Shown: positions 25,014 through 34,390, counted from the stretch's first letter. The stretch: DNA of 64,000 bases from an uncultured Bacteroidota bacterium (GCA_902791695.1 CADAWR010000008.1:18709-82708), one strand, 5' to 3'. Numbers and translations: made by a program. The notes: generated by a model from the sequence alone, not told the origin.

Positions 25014-27026
25014 ATGTACTATCAAAGACAAACAAACAACGCGTTCCGCTTCCGGCGCTATTGCCGTGCCGCCTACGCCGCCTTCAATTCGCTGCACCGC
25101 GAGGTGACGATAGGGCGTGTGGCCACGTATATCGCCGACCGCCAGCTGCGCAAGTCGGTGGCAGTGGCCGCCGTTGCCGTGGTGCTGGCGCATGGCACCG
25201 CCATGGCGCAGGCCGACGAGGAGCGGGAGACGCGAACCCTGCCAGATGTGCAGGTGTTGGCTGCCGACAGTCTGTTCGGCACACCCGAGCCTGCGGCGGT
25301 GCTCACCGCCGAGGATTTACAACATTCTTTTGTCCGTACCGTGGGCGACATCCTCGCCATGCTGCCTGCCGTCGATGTGCGTACGCGTGGCGTGGGTGAC
25401 GTGCAGGCCGACCTGTCGGTGCATGGAGGTACCTTCGACCAGATGGTCGTCATGCTCAACGGCATCAACATCAGCGACGCGCAGACAGGGCACCACAACA
25501 TGGACCTGCCTGTCGACGTGTCGATGGTGGAGCGTGTGGAGCTGCTGACGCCGTCGCAAATGATGGCGCGCGGCGTGGTGGCTTTCAGCGGCGGCGTGAA
25601 CATTGTGGTGTGCGAGGAGTATCGCGAGCGGCTGCTGGCCGAGGTCAGCGGCGGCAGCTATGGCACCGCCAATGCCGCGTTACTGGCAACATCGCACACT
25701 GGTGTTTGGGCGCTGACAGCTGCGGGCTCGTACCACCGCAGTGACGGATATATGCACAATACCGACTACCGGCACGGGAGCCTCTTCCTGCAGGCCCACC
25801 GCCACGCCGAGCGTGACGACTGGCAGCTGCAGGTGGGTGGCCAGATGAAAGGTTTCGGCGGTGCGGGCTTCTACAGCACCACATATCCCGACCAGTACGA
25901 GGCCACGCGCACGCTGGTGGCGTCGGCATATAACGTGCACCGCTGGCGCACAGCGCGCTTGGAGACAGCGCTCTACGGGCGTCTGCATGGCGACCGCTTC
26001 GAGCTGTTCCGTGACGGTATGGTGGAGGCTCCGGCATGGTACACAGGACACAACCACCATATAGGCTCGACGGCGGGTGTGCGCAGCCGTGCGACGGTGC
26101 AGTGTGGCAGGGGAGAGCTGCTCGGCGGTGTGGACGTGCGCCGCGAAGGCATCAGGAGCAATGTGCTCGGCGAGCCCGATAGCACGCTGGCGGCACCCTA
26201 CACCAAGGCTGCGTCGCGCACGGGTCTGTCGTTGTTCGGCGGCTACCACTTGGCGGCCGGCCGCTGGGATGCGCAGGCTGTGGCGCTGGGACTATACAAC
26301 ACACGCTTCGGCTTCAACTACGGCTTCGCTGCCGACGCATCTTACTGCATCGGGAGGATGACGTGGCGCGCATCGTTGTCGCGTACCTTCAGGGTGCCGT
26401 CGTTCACCGACTTGTATTACCAGAGTGTCAACCAGCGTGCCAATTCCGACCTCGGGGCCGAGAGCAGCCTCAACGCCGAGGCAGGCGTCGTGGCGCGAGG
26501 CAAGACAGTGTTGGCGGGGCTGACGGCCTATTACCGCAGTGGCAGCGACATAATCGACTGGGTGCGCAAGCCCGAAGAGGAGGTGTGGTATTCGATGAAC
26601 CACACCCAGGTGGACGCTATAGGCGTGGATGTCACGGCTGCGGCAAGAGTTGGCGTCATGACGCTGAGCGCCGCCTACTCGTGGTGCCGTGTGATGCAGG
26701 ATGCCGGTGTGTGGATCAGCGGCTCGGCGCTAGAGTATCTGCGCCACAAGGGCACGTTGCTGCTGGCCGTGGAGCCAATGAAGGGACTGGTGCTGAAAGC
26801 CGACGCCACCTACCGCTACCGCGAAGGTCGCTATACCGACAATGACGGCAATGTGTGCGCCTACGGCGGCGTGCTGCTTGTTGGGGCCGGGGCCGAATAC
26901 ACGTGGCGCAAAGCGACGGTATATGTGCGCGGTTATAACCTCACAGACCGCCACTACCGCGACCACGGCGGTGTGCCGCAGCCAGGCGCAACGTTGCTGG
27001 CAGGCTTGCGTGTCAGTATTGAATAG
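25014..27026 (+). CDS. TonB-dependent outer membrane receptor
   Basis: 670 residues. The first ~48 residues (FRFRRYCRAAYAAFNSLHREVTIG) are the extended signal seen on many Bacteroidetes TonB receptors, followed by a hydrophobic stretch ending AMAQA. The plug has LPDVQVLAADS, DILAMLPAVDVRTRGVGDVQADLSVHGGTFDQMVVMLNGI and PVDVSMVERVELLTP; the rest is a 22-strand-type barrel with FRVPSFTDLYYQSVNQRANSDLGAESSLN and the C-terminal YVRGYNLTDRHYRDHGG. BtuB-like by overall pattern, but the ligand cannot be read from sequence. The 3' end overlaps the convergent radical SAM gene by 14 nt. Confidence 0.88.
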   Translation: MYYQRQTNNAFRFRRYCRAAYAAFNSLHREVTIGRVATYIADRQLRKSVAVAAVAVVLAHGTAMAQADEERETRTLPDVQVLAADSLFGTPEPAAVLTAEDLQHSFVRTVGDILAMLPAVDVRTRGVGDVQADLSVHGGTFDQMVVMLNGINISDAQTGHHNMDLPVDVSMVERVELLTPSQMMARGVVAFSGGVNIVVCEEYRERLLAEVSGGSYGTANAALLATSHTGVWALTAAGSYHRSDGYMHNTDYRHGSLFLQAHRHAERDDWQLQVGGQMKGFGGAGFYSTTYPDQYEATRTLVASAYNVHRWRTARLETALYGRLHGDRFELFRDGMVEAPAWYTGHNHHIGSTAGVRSRATVQCGRGELLGGVDVRREGIRSNVLGEPDSTLAAPYTKAASRTGLSLFGGYHLAAGRWDAQAVALGLYNTRFGFNYGFAADASYCIGRMTWRASLSRTFRVPSFTDLYYQSVNQRANSDLGAESSLNAEAGVVARGKTVLAGLTAYYRSGSDIIDWVRKPEEEVWYSMNHTQVDAIGVDVTAAARVGVMTLSAAYSWCRVMQDAGVWISGSALEYLRHKGTLLLAVEPMKGLVLKADATYRYREGRYTDNDGNVCAYGGVLLVGAGAEYTWRKATVYVRGYNLTDRHYRDHGGVPQPGATLLAGLRVSIE

Positions 27027-28668
27027 TGGGTGAGGGCTTGGGTACCTTGATGGGGAACCACGAGCGCACGGGCTGGTCGAGGCCGAGACCGTTCATGTAG
27101 TTGTATGTGGCCAGACGTAGTGCTGCGCCGACGGCCTCAATGTCATAAGGGAACTGTGGCTCCCAGTCTACTTCGTTATTGCAGAAGGGATTTGGCGCCA
27201 GCGTGGTGCGGCGTGCGCCGTAGCGTTCGGGGTTGAGGCCGCTGGGAGAGTGGCAGGTCATGGCGTAGCGATGCCAGAACGCACTCTGCACTATGCCCTC
27301 GTCGAACATGCGCCGTACGGTCTCGAGGGCGTCGACGCTCTCCTGCAGTGTCTCGGTGGGGAAGCCGTACATGAGGTAGGTGTGTACCATGATGCCTGCG
27401 TTGCGCAGGTGGCGGCAGGCCTCGACGGTCTGGTGTATGGTGACACCCTTGTCTATCAGTTTGAGCAGACGGTCGCTGGCCACCTCGAGGCCACCGCTCA
27501 CGGCCACCATGCCGGCCTCGGCCAACAGGTCGCAAAGCTCGGTGGTATAGGCCTTCTCAAAGCGTATGTTGCCCCAGAAACTGACGGCCAGACCACGGCG
27601 AAGTATCTCCTTGGCAACCTCTTTTAAAAGCTTGGGCGGCAGGGCCTCGTCGACGAAGTGGAAGCCTGTGCGGTGGGTCTGCTCCATGATGCGCTCCATG
27701 TGGTCTACCACCGTGGTGGCCTTGGGAGCACGGTAGTTGCCGATGTAGTCGAGCGAGGTGTCGCAGAAGGCGCAGCGGTGCCAGTAGCAGCCGTGGGCCA
27801 TCACCATCTTGTTCCAACGCCCCTGACTCCATAGGCGGTGCATGGGATTGGTCATCTCGGTGAGTGAGAGGTATTTGTCCAGCGGTAGGTCGCTGAAGTC
27901 GGGGCAATACTCATCGGCGTCTTTGTGTCCGTCGATGGCTACCTCGTCGCAGAACTCGTAGATGCGCTGGTCGGAGAGCTGACGCCATTCGGTGTTAGGG
28001 AAGCCGCCGCCAATTTCTACGGTGGCCTTGGTGTTGGCCTTGAGCCACTGGCCGCAACGGAGAGCGCCGTAGAGGCACCCGGGGAATGGCACCGTGAGGC
28101 AAATCTTGTCGGGATGAAAGTCGCAGACAATGGCTTCCAGTAGCTGCAGCATGATAAGGTCAATAGGGGATGGCTTTTGATGTAACTCCCCATAGAGGGG
28201 GTCGAAGGAAGGGGCATCGTTGCTGAGGTATTCGGCATAGCGGACGAGGTCGAAATGGGGATCCACACGTTCGCGGATATGGTCGGCGATGTCCTCTATA
28301 AATAATGTGGCAAGGTGCATGGCCTTGTCGGTGGTGCCGCTGACGCCGAATGACCACTCCATATTGTCCTCGTCGAGCTGTTCGAAGCGTTTGCCCTCTG
28401 GCAGCAGGCTTCTGTTGGCTATACGTGGCCCCAGTGTGTCGTCCTGCCCTCGCAGAAAGCGCTTGATGGGCTCTATCAGTCGTGCCTGCTCGGTGAGGCC
28501 GATAGAAGACAAAAAGGTGGCCGACAGCACTCTGTCGACCACCTCTATCCCAAGGTCCACTTGCCGCACTTCGTTGCCTTGTCCCGCATAGAATCCTTTC
28601 ATGTAGGCTGTTGCGGGGTAGGGGGTGTTGAGCTGCGTCAGCGGAGGGGTGATGAGAAGTATTCTCAC
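27013..28668 (-). CDS. B12-binding-domain radical SAM protein
   Basis: 551 residues. N-terminal RILLITPPLTQLNTPYPATAYMKGF is the start of a cobalamin-binding-like fold (the DxHxxG histidine is not obvious). The radical SAM core has GCYWHRCAFCDTS, a CX4CX2C cluster motif rather than the usual CX3CX2C, followed by HFVDEALPP, SFWGNIRFE, GGLEVASDRLLKLIDKG and YLMYGFPTET. The substrate is unknown. The gene lies 3 nt downstream of the secreted peptidase gene (28672) on the same strand. Confidence 0.85.
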   Translation of the reverse strand: MRILLITPPLTQLNTPYPATAYMKGFYAGQGNEVRQVDLGIEVVDRVLSATFLSSIGLTEQARLIEPIKRFLRGQDDTLGPRIANRSLLPEGKRFEQLDEDNMEWSFGVSGTTDKAMHLATLFIEDIADHIRERVDPHFDLVRYAEYLSNDAPSFDPLYGELHQKPSPIDLIMLQLLEAIVCDFHPDKICLTVPFPGCLYGALRCGQWLKANTKATVEIGGGFPNTEWRQLSDQRIYEFCDEVAIDGHKDADEYCPDFSDLPLDKYLSLTEMTNPMHRLWSQGRWNKMVMAHGCYWHRCAFCDTSLDYIGNYRAPKATTVVDHMERIMEQTHRTGFHFVDEALPPKLLKEVAKEILRRGLAVSFWGNIRFEKAYTTELCDLLAEAGMVAVSGGLEVASDRLLKLIDKGVTIHQTVEACRHLRNAGIMVHTYLMYGFPTETLQESVDALETVRRMFDEGIVQSAFWHRYAMTCHSPSGLNPERYGARRTTLAPNPFCNNEVDWEPQFPYDIEAVGAALRLATYNYMNGLGLDQPVRSWFPIKVPKPSPTIQY

Positions 28669-28671
28669 TAC

Positions 28672-29928
28672 TTATTTCTTTTTGCCTTTCTTGGCAGGAG
28701 CCTTGCTGTCGGTCATGCCGAGTTTGGCTTTGATGTGGGCGGGGATGGCGTCCTTGTGGACCACGATGTTCATGGTCTTGTAGCGGACGAAGGCCTTGCT
28801 GCAGAAGAAGTTGCCGCCGAACTCGCCGTTGTACAGACCCCAGCTGTTCTTTACCATGTAGTACTCGTTGCCCATCTGGTCCTTGGCGGTGCCGAAGATC
28901 AGCATGCCGTGGTCGTCGGTGGTCTCCCAGTTGTCGTAGGCCTGCTGGCGCTCCTCCTGGGTGACCCAGCGCTGCGGAGTGGGGTGCTTGGCGGCCTCAT
29001 CGGCAATCTCGCCGGCCTTCATGCCGCTCCACTTGGCCTGGTCGCTACCCACGCCGGCCTTGGGGGCCTCGGTGGCGGGCAGGACAGCGAAGCCCTTGCG
29101 ACTGTAGCGGAAGCCAGGTTCGCTGACGTCAGCGCCCCAAGCGATGGTGTAGCCGTTCTCGATGGCGTAGTCAAAGACCTCCATCATCTCATCCAGCGGC
29201 AGGTTCCAGCTCAGGCCCCAGCGCCAGTTGTCCTGGATTTCGATGACAAACTGCTCGTAGAAGGGGTGGTGGGTGAAGCTGGTGATGCTCACATAATCGT
29301 CAGGGTTGAGACCGAGGCTCTCACCAAAGCTCTTGGGGGTATACTGTACGCCCTTGTAGTTGAACTTCTCGGGGATTGGGCCGAGATAGGTCTCGTGGAC
29401 AGCGGCAATGGCTTTCTGCCACAGGGGTTGGCCGTCGGGGCCCATCTGGAGCTTCTTCAGCTTGCCTTTGGCGATAGCCTCTACCATCACGTCGGTGAGG
29501 GCACTGAGCTCGGTGTGGTTGGAGAGGGTGTCGCCGTACATCTTACCGGCGGGCATCACCTCGTCGGGCACCATGCCGTAGTTGCGGAGGCAGTAAATGA
29601 CATCGTTGAAGGCACCGCCCTGGCTGAAACTCACGTCGCCGTGGGTACGCACTGCGGCATAGGCGCGGTCGTTGTAGGTCTTCTCGACCACATACATTTC
29701 GCTCAGGTCGTATTCGCCCTTGCCCATGCGGAGCAGCTCGCTCTCGAGGAAGGCTATGCCACTGTAGCTCCAGCAGGTACCGGCGTTGTTCTGGTTCTTT
29801 ACGGAGGTGATAGGCAGCACCTTGATGGTGTCGAACTTGTAGCCCTCATCCTCTTTCTTCTCGTCCTGTGCGAACACAGCGCTGGCGCAGATAGCCATAG
29901 CGCCAAGGAATAAAAATGCTTTCTTCAT
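28672..29928 (-). CDS. Secreted C1-family cysteine peptidase (bleomycin hydrolase-like)
   Basis: 418 residues. Signal peptide MKKAFLFLGAMAICASAVFA, then NQNNAGTCWSYSGIAFLESEL with the catalytic cysteine, DDHGMLIFG with the histidine and MVKNSWG with the asparagine. The C-terminus ends in a lysine-rich tail (APAKKGKKK). A paralogue of the protein encoded at 30965-32392, though clearly diverged. Probably works outside the cytoplasm in peptide breakdown. It has a promoter at 29975-29982. Confidence 0.88.
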   Translation of the reverse strand: MKKAFLFLGAMAICASAVFAQDEKKEDEGYKFDTIKVLPITSVKNQNNAGTCWSYSGIAFLESELLRMGKGEYDLSEMYVVEKTYNDRAYAAVRTHGDVSFSQGGAFNDVIYCLRNYGMVPDEVMPAGKMYGDTLSNHTELSALTDVMVEAIAKGKLKKLQMGPDGQPLWQKAIAAVHETYLGPIPEKFNYKGVQYTPKSFGESLGLNPDDYVSITSFTHHPFYEQFVIEIQDNWRWGLSWNLPLDEMMEVFDYAIENGYTIAWGADVSEPGFRYSRKGFAVLPATEAPKAGVGSDQAKWSGMKAGEIADEAAKHPTPQRWVTQEERQQAYDNWETTDDHGMLIFGTAKDQMGNEYYMVKNSWGLYNGEFGGNFFCSKAFVRYKTMNIVVHKDAIPAHIKAKLGMTDSKAPAKKGKKK

Positions 29929-29974
29929 TGTTTTATTGTTATTTTATTATTGTTTTTACGTAATAAATGCGGTG

Positions 29975-29982
29975 CAAAGATA
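29975..29982 (-). promoter_or_regulatory. Promoter -7 element of the secreted C1 peptidase gene
   Basis: TATCTTTG on the minus strand, about 47 nt upstream of the start codon at 29928. The -33 partner is weak. Confidence 0.55.
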
Positions 29983-30012
29983 CGGATTTTTTCTGACGTG
30001 GAGAAAATAATT

Positions 30013-30043
30013 TTTGCTAAATGAAATAAATGTCGTAATTTTG
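30013..30043 (+). promoter_or_regulatory. Promoter of the 30.3-kb beta-barrel gene
   Basis: TTTG at 30013-30016, a 19-nt spacer, TAATTTTG at 30036-30043. Transcription should start near 30050, giving a leader of about 230 nt. Confidence 0.7.
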
Positions 30044-30049
30044 CAGTCG

Positions 30050-30271
30050 ATTTCATGAGGAAATCAACGAAGCGTTATGCCGAGTCAGTAATTGGAAACC
30101 TGAGAAACTTTCAATGTAATGCTGCTGAGTATAACGGTTTGCGTGTTTGGCGTGGACTGTTTGCTACAACTTCATTACAGGGTATTTCTCAGGACCTCCA
30201 ATTAGAGATGTGGTATACGGTACCACGCTTTTATGTTTAATTGCTTGTTGGGGTACGAATGAGCATAATGA
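30050..30271 (+). ncRNA. Structured leader RNA with nested long-range stems
   Basis: Three stems nest: AATTGG with CCAATT, CCTGAGAAA with TTTCTCAGG, and TGTAATG with CATTACA, spanning about 30089-30204. A separate GTGGTA/TACCAC hairpin follows at 30207-30223, then a T-rich stretch. A 61-codon reading frame crosses it (30055-30240) but the pairing argues for RNA rather than protein. Probably a cis-regulatory leader of the barrel gene; no known class recognised. Confidence 0.55.
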
Positions 30272-30280
30272 ATGAATGAA

Positions 30281-30889
30281 ATGAAAAAAAGAATTACTAT
30301 TCTTTTGTCAGCAGTCCTGTTTTCAATGGCTGCAAACGCACAAAACAGCGGCTATGAAAAATCAATTGAGATTTATGGAGGCCCTGCTTTGAACAAAAGT
30401 ACAAAGTACTCTTTGGGCATCACGATGGTTAATGGCTATAGGATTAACTCTTGTATGTATGTTGGTGTTGGTATCGGATTTAGATATTCAGATGCAGAAT
30501 ACATGCATACATATAGATCCTATATGCAATTTGGTTCTATACACTCTGAGACAAAAACATTTTACGCTGTAGATTATTTGTTGCCTGTATACGCACGTGC
30601 GCAGTATTATTTTACAACAACGAAAGTTAAGCCAATGATATTATGCGATGCTGGCTACACGTTTAATGTTGGTTCGGTGAAAGGGAATGCTGTTGGTTTC
30701 TTTTGGGAACCTGCTTTCGGAATTGAAATCAGTATGGAGAAAAAAACAACATTATACTTTCAACTTGGTATTTGTATGCAAAATGCTCATCATACATATT
30801 ATTCGTTCAGTTATTACGATGGAGCAAGTTCTGAGGAATTACATACTAGAGCAAGTACACTTAATATCAAAGTTGGTATGAAGTTTTAA
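30281..30889 (+). CDS. Outer membrane beta-barrel protein, AT-rich
   Basis: 202 residues. Signal peptide MKKRITILLSAVLFSMAANAQ, then alternating hydrophobic strands ending in phenylalanine (IKVGMKF), the pattern of a small 8-stranded barrel. Function unknown. An alternative start 9 nt upstream (30272) is possible. The gene is distinctly AT-rich compared with the peptidase genes on both sides and has its own promoter, structured leader and terminator, so it looks like an independent, probably acquired unit placed between two paralogous peptidase genes. Confidence 0.75.
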   Translation: MKKRITILLSAVLFSMAANAQNSGYEKSIEIYGGPALNKSTKYSLGITMVNGYRINSCMYVGVGIGFRYSDAEYMHTYRSYMQFGSIHSETKTFYAVDYLLPVYARAQYYFTTTKVKPMILCDAGYTFNVGSVKGNAVGFFWEPAFGIEISMEKKTTLYFQLGICMQNAHHTYYSFSYYDGASSEELHTRASTLNIKVGMKF

Positions 30890-30912
30890 GGCAAGTTGTT
30901 CGAATATAACAT

Positions 30913-30945
30913 AACCCCACACTGTACAAGTGTGGGGTTGTTTGG
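30913..30945 (+). terminator. Intrinsic terminator after the beta-barrel gene
   Basis: AACCCCACAC (30913-30922) pairs with GTGTGGGGTT (30930-30939), followed by a short T/G-rich run. It can also serve the convergent gene at 30965. Confidence 0.75.
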
Positions 30946-30964
30946 TTAATGTGCTTTTTGTGTT

Positions 30965-32392
30965 TTACTCTTCCGGGGCAAACATTGGGTCCCAGGCGGG
31001 GAGCATGATGGGCTGCTGGTCCATCATGGCGCGGATGTTGGCGGGGATATATTTCTCCTCGAGGACCACGCGGAACATGTACTCGTTGAACCAGTCGTTG
31101 GTCATGATGAGGTTGCCCTGCCAGCCGTAGTTGGGACCCCAGCTGTTCTCCACCATCCACTTAACCGGCTTGCCGTCCTTGTCGAGATCTACGGCGCAGA
31201 GGGTCATGGCATGGCTCGAGCCACTGGCGAAGGTGGCCACGCGCTGCTTCTTGTCCATGCCGAAGGTGGTGCCCATCAGGCTCTCATAGTCAAAGTTGTT
31301 CATGTCCATCAGGCCATTGTCGCGGTTGAGGAACTTGCCCACGTCGCAGCTGAAGTACATCATGGTGCTGTCCTTGATGCTGGCGATGCACATGGGGGCG
31401 ATGTCCTCCATGGGCAGGTTGAGGTAGCGCCAGTTCTGGCCGTCGTAGACGTGGCGGTCGTACTGTATCTCATACACTTTGTAGTACTCGCGGGTGGGGT
31501 CGTTCATCACCATGTAGTACTTGGAGAAGTCGGTTTTGGCGAATTTCTCGTAGAACTCCTTAGGGGTGTAGGTGGCGGTCTCCACGATCTCGCCCTTGGC
31601 GTCTTTCTGTTGCCAGGTGAACTGTGCCGGGGGCTCGCCCATGGTGAGGGCCAGCATGCGATAGATTTCAGTCAACATCCTGGTTTTTGCCTTCTGCAAA
31701 TCGGCGGGAAGAGCATACTTGTTGGCAGCCAATCGGCGCAACTCGAGGCCGTCCTCGCGCAGCTTGAGGGCTATGAGGTTGCTGATGCTCGAGGTGTTGT
31801 TAGTGTTGTAGGTCTCGGGCATCACGTCGGCAGGTACCAGGCCGTACTTATCGATGAGGTTGGCTACGCCGGTGAACTGGCCACCGTCACCGATGGGGTT
31901 CTTGAAGAGCCACTGCACCTCCTGGTCGTCGATAGGCTTTTGGTAGGTGTCGATCATGGCCTGCAGGAAGAGATTGCTCTTCTCCAGCTGGTCGTAGAAG
32001 AAGAGGTAGGCCTGCGAGAACTGGAAATCGGCGGGCAGGTTGTGCTTGCGGATGGCTTGGTTACGCAGCACGTTCATGCCGGTGAACATCCAGCAGCGGC
32101 CGCTGCTCTTCTGATCGGTGACGGCCTTGCTGATGACGCGGTTCGAAAAGTGCGAGTCAAACTTCGTGGCGTTCTCATAGTTCATGGCCAGCTTGGCGGG
32201 GCTCTGGTTCACCATGATGTTGCGCAGGGCCTTGTCGCTGGCGCTACCGCCGAAGCCTTTCTTCATCTGCTGCATCATCTCCGTGGTGATGCCGCCATTG
32301 TACTCAGGCTGTGCTTGTTTCTTCTTCTGTGCCATTGCGCCGCTGCAGATCAGCATGGCACCGATGGCTAATGCTAAATACTTCTTTGTCAT
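30965..32392 (-). CDS. pepC: Aminopeptidase C / bleomycin hydrolase (C1B), exported
   Basis: 475 residues. Signal peptide MTKKYLALAIGAMLICSGAMA; then AVTDQKSSGRCWMFTGMNVLRNQ with the catalytic cysteine, SSHAMTLCAVDLD with the histidine and WMVENSWGPNYG with the asparagine. These and the overall length match the C1B bleomycin hydrolase family of papain-fold aminopeptidases, here with an export signal. The S41 peptidase gene lies 12 nt upstream. Confidence 0.92.
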   Translation of the reverse strand: MTKKYLALAIGAMLICSGAMAQKKKQAQPEYNGGITTEMMQQMKKGFGGSASDKALRNIMVNQSPAKLAMNYENATKFDSHFSNRVISKAVTDQKSSGRCWMFTGMNVLRNQAIRKHNLPADFQFSQAYLFFYDQLEKSNLFLQAMIDTYQKPIDDQEVQWLFKNPIGDGGQFTGVANLIDKYGLVPADVMPETYNTNNTSSISNLIALKLREDGLELRRLAANKYALPADLQKAKTRMLTEIYRMLALTMGEPPAQFTWQQKDAKGEIVETATYTPKEFYEKFAKTDFSKYYMVMNDPTREYYKVYEIQYDRHVYDGQNWRYLNLPMEDIAPMCIASIKDSTMMYFSCDVGKFLNRDNGLMDMNNFDYESLMGTTFGMDKKQRVATFASGSSHAMTLCAVDLDKDGKPVKWMVENSWGPNYGWQGNLIMTNDWFNEYMFRVVLEEKYIPANIRAMMDQQPIMLPAWDPMFAPEE

Positions 32393-32404
32393 ATCTGTTT
32401 TATT

Positions 32405-33673
32405 TTAATGATTCGCTATATAGTTGAGAGCGGCGTCGAGCTGCGGCTTGAAGCTGTGGGCGGGGTCGTCCTTGCGCAGCACCACCTCGTCGGGCGTCAA
32501 GCCTTCTCCCTCTTGCACACGGCCGTCCATAAGGGCCTCGAATGTGGAGGTGTAAACATAGTGGTTGTATGCGCTGCTGTTGCCGAAAGGTCCGCCGTAG
32601 CCAAGGTCTACGGCATCATTCTGCAGCGGGCCGGTGCCGCCGTATGTACGTTCGCCGACAATGTGCGCCGAGGGGAACATGGCCTTGATGACCATGGGCT
32701 CTATCTCGGCCATGCTCACCGAGTTGATGTCTACAATCACCACGTAGGGTATGTTCTCGGCGGTGATATCGCGGTGGTAGTTGCGGTTGGGGTCTTGGTA
32801 GTAGGGGCACCAGGTAGAATACTCCATACGGCCGGGGCCTTCTTTGTAGCGAGTCTTAAAAATCATGGTGCGCTCGTTGATGAACGAGCCCACGAGGTAG
32901 TCGAGGTCGTCCTGGTAGCCGCCGCCGTTGGAGCGGGTGTCGAGGATTATGCCACCCAGCTGGTTGCGTGGGGTGTTGCATGCCACGGTGAGCCAGCGGT
33001 CTATGAGCACTTGGGCAGGGCTGCCCACCATGTCGCGCATCACCGGTGTCAGGGCAGCGTTGGTGCTCCAGAGGTAGGGCACCTTGCGTCCGTCGGCGAG
33101 GGTGAAGAGGCAGAAGTAAAAGTCTACGTTGTCGCCAAACTCGGGAATAAATGCCGTGGCGTTGCTCTGCTCAGCAACGGTGTATTGTCCCGATATTCCG
33201 GCGAGGAATGTTTCCAAGCCTACCTGGGCGGCAGTACGGCTCTCGATGTAGTAGTCGCGGCTCTTCACCTCGAGCAGTCCGGGACGGATGATGACGCGCG
33301 GGTCTGTATCGCCCGGGGAGGGGTGCAGGTTCCTCACCATGAATGTCATGTGGTGGTCGCGCATCTTGCCAACAAGACCGAGGTAAAGCTCATTCAGCTC
33401 GGCGGTACGCACATATCCGCTGTCCTTGTATTTCTGGTCGAGGGCCTCGAAGCGCGGCAGGTAGCGGTCGTATGCGGCATCCCAGTTGACGGTGTCGACA
33501 TCCCAGAAAACATAGCCGGTGCTCATGCACTTCCACAGGTACTGGAACTGCTCGGTATAGGTGTTGTAGGCCAGTTTGCTGTTCTCGCCCGTATAGGGGA
33601 TATAGTCGGCCTCCTTGCGGCAGGCGGCGAAGAACAATGTCGACGCTATGGTTAGTATGACGTATCTCTTCAT
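32405..33673 (-). CDS. S41-family peptidase lipoprotein
   Basis: 422 residues. Lipobox LFFAAC gives a lipidated Cys18. A helical N-terminal region (QFQYLWKCMSTGYVFWDVDTVNWDAAYDRYLPRF) is typical of Bacteroidetes S41 proteases related to tricorn and CtpA. The catalytic region has GIILDTRSNGGGYQDDLDYLVGSF and VIVDINSVSMAE, where the serine before MAE is the likely nucleophile, then GGTGPLQND. It probably sits in the outer membrane or periplasm and cuts peptides, in line with the two C1 peptidases next to it. Confidence 0.85.
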   Translation of the reverse strand: MKRYVILTIASTLFFAACRKEADYIPYTGENSKLAYNTYTEQFQYLWKCMSTGYVFWDVDTVNWDAAYDRYLPRFEALDQKYKDSGYVRTAELNELYLGLVGKMRDHHMTFMVRNLHPSPGDTDPRVIIRPGLLEVKSRDYYIESRTAAQVGLETFLAGISGQYTVAEQSNATAFIPEFGDNVDFYFCLFTLADGRKVPYLWSTNAALTPVMRDMVGSPAQVLIDRWLTVACNTPRNQLGGIILDTRSNGGGYQDDLDYLVGSFINERTMIFKTRYKEGPGRMEYSTWCPYYQDPNRNYHRDITAENIPYVVIVDINSVSMAEIEPMVIKAMFPSAHIVGERTYGGTGPLQNDAVDLGYGGPFGNSSAYNHYVYTSTFEALMDGRVQEGEGLTPDEVVLRKDDPAHSFKPQLDAALNYIANH

Positions 33674-33678
33674 GGCTG

Positions 33679-34353
33679 TTAAAGTTTATAGTTGACGTTG
33701 AGGCCTAACGACAGCGTGTTGAGGTAACGCGGGTCGGCAAGGTGCGGCGCCCCTTTGTGATGCGATGTCAGGTCGTAGTAGTACATGGCGTCGAGCCCCA
33801 CCACCCATTTGTCGCCTATCGCGTAGGAGAGGCCTGCGCCGAAGCATGCACCGGCATTTGCGCGCACGTCCTCGCTGGTGAACTCGCGCGGCTCGTCGAA
33901 GTCCTCGAAATACACATAGTAGTCTGTCATCCAGAATGTCTTGCCACGGCTGCGCTCATGCATCCAGTACCCGCCATATACGCCAGCCAGCATGTGGCCG
34001 CGTAGCCGCTCGCCCCCGAAGGAGAAATCGGCCACCACAGGCAGCATCAGATAACTGTTGAGGTGCTCAGTAAATACGGGGTCAAGGTAGTTGAGGTTGC
34101 GGTCCATGCGGTGTGAACGCTGCATGAAGCTGAGATTGGCGCGCACCGCTAGCCACGAGTTGAAGGTAAAGCTTCCCTGCACACCTGCCTCGATGCCGCC
34201 AAGGGCCGAGTAGGCCTCGTCCATACGTCCGCCATTGTAGCGGCTGATGGTGGTGCTGCTCCATCCGCCGCGCAGGCCCACGGCCCACTGTGCCGTCGCA
34301 CTTCCGCATAAGAGCATGGCGCAGAGAGTTAATACTATATATTTCTTTGTCAT
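33679..34353 (-). CDS. Outer membrane beta-barrel protein (OMP_b-brl type)
   Basis: 224 residues. Signal peptide MTKKYIVLTLCAMLLCGSATA followed by QWAVGLRGGWSSTTIS and a repeated amphipathic strand pattern to the terminal LGLNVNYKL. Resembles the PorT-like barrel family of Bacteroidetes. Ligand unknown. The S41 peptidase gene begins 5 nt downstream, so the two probably share a transcript from the promoter at 34383-34390. Confidence 0.8.
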   Translation of the reverse strand: MTKKYIVLTLCAMLLCGSATAQWAVGLRGGWSSTTISRYNGGRMDEAYSALGGIEAGVQGSFTFNSWLAVRANLSFMQRSHRMDRNLNYLDPVFTEHLNSYLMLPVVADFSFGGERLRGHMLAGVYGGYWMHERSRGKTFWMTDYYVYFEDFDEPREFTSEDVRANAGACFGAGLSYAIGDKWVVGLDAMYYYDLTSHHKGAPHLADPRYLNTLSLGLNVNYKL

Positions 34354-34382
34354 AATATGGTGTTATTATTTCTTTCGCGGTG

Positions 34383-34390
34383 CAAAAATA
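34383..34390 (-). promoter_or_regulatory. Promoter -7 element for the leftward envelope operon
   Basis: TATTTTTG on the minus strand, 30 nt upstream of the barrel gene start (34353). It overlaps the spacing region of the divergent glutathione peroxidase promoter. Confidence 0.5.

Noticed and set aside
30055-30240. 61-codon frame upstream of the barrel gene
   Set aside because: The stretch forms three nested stems and begins almost at the transcription start, so an RNA leader is more likely.
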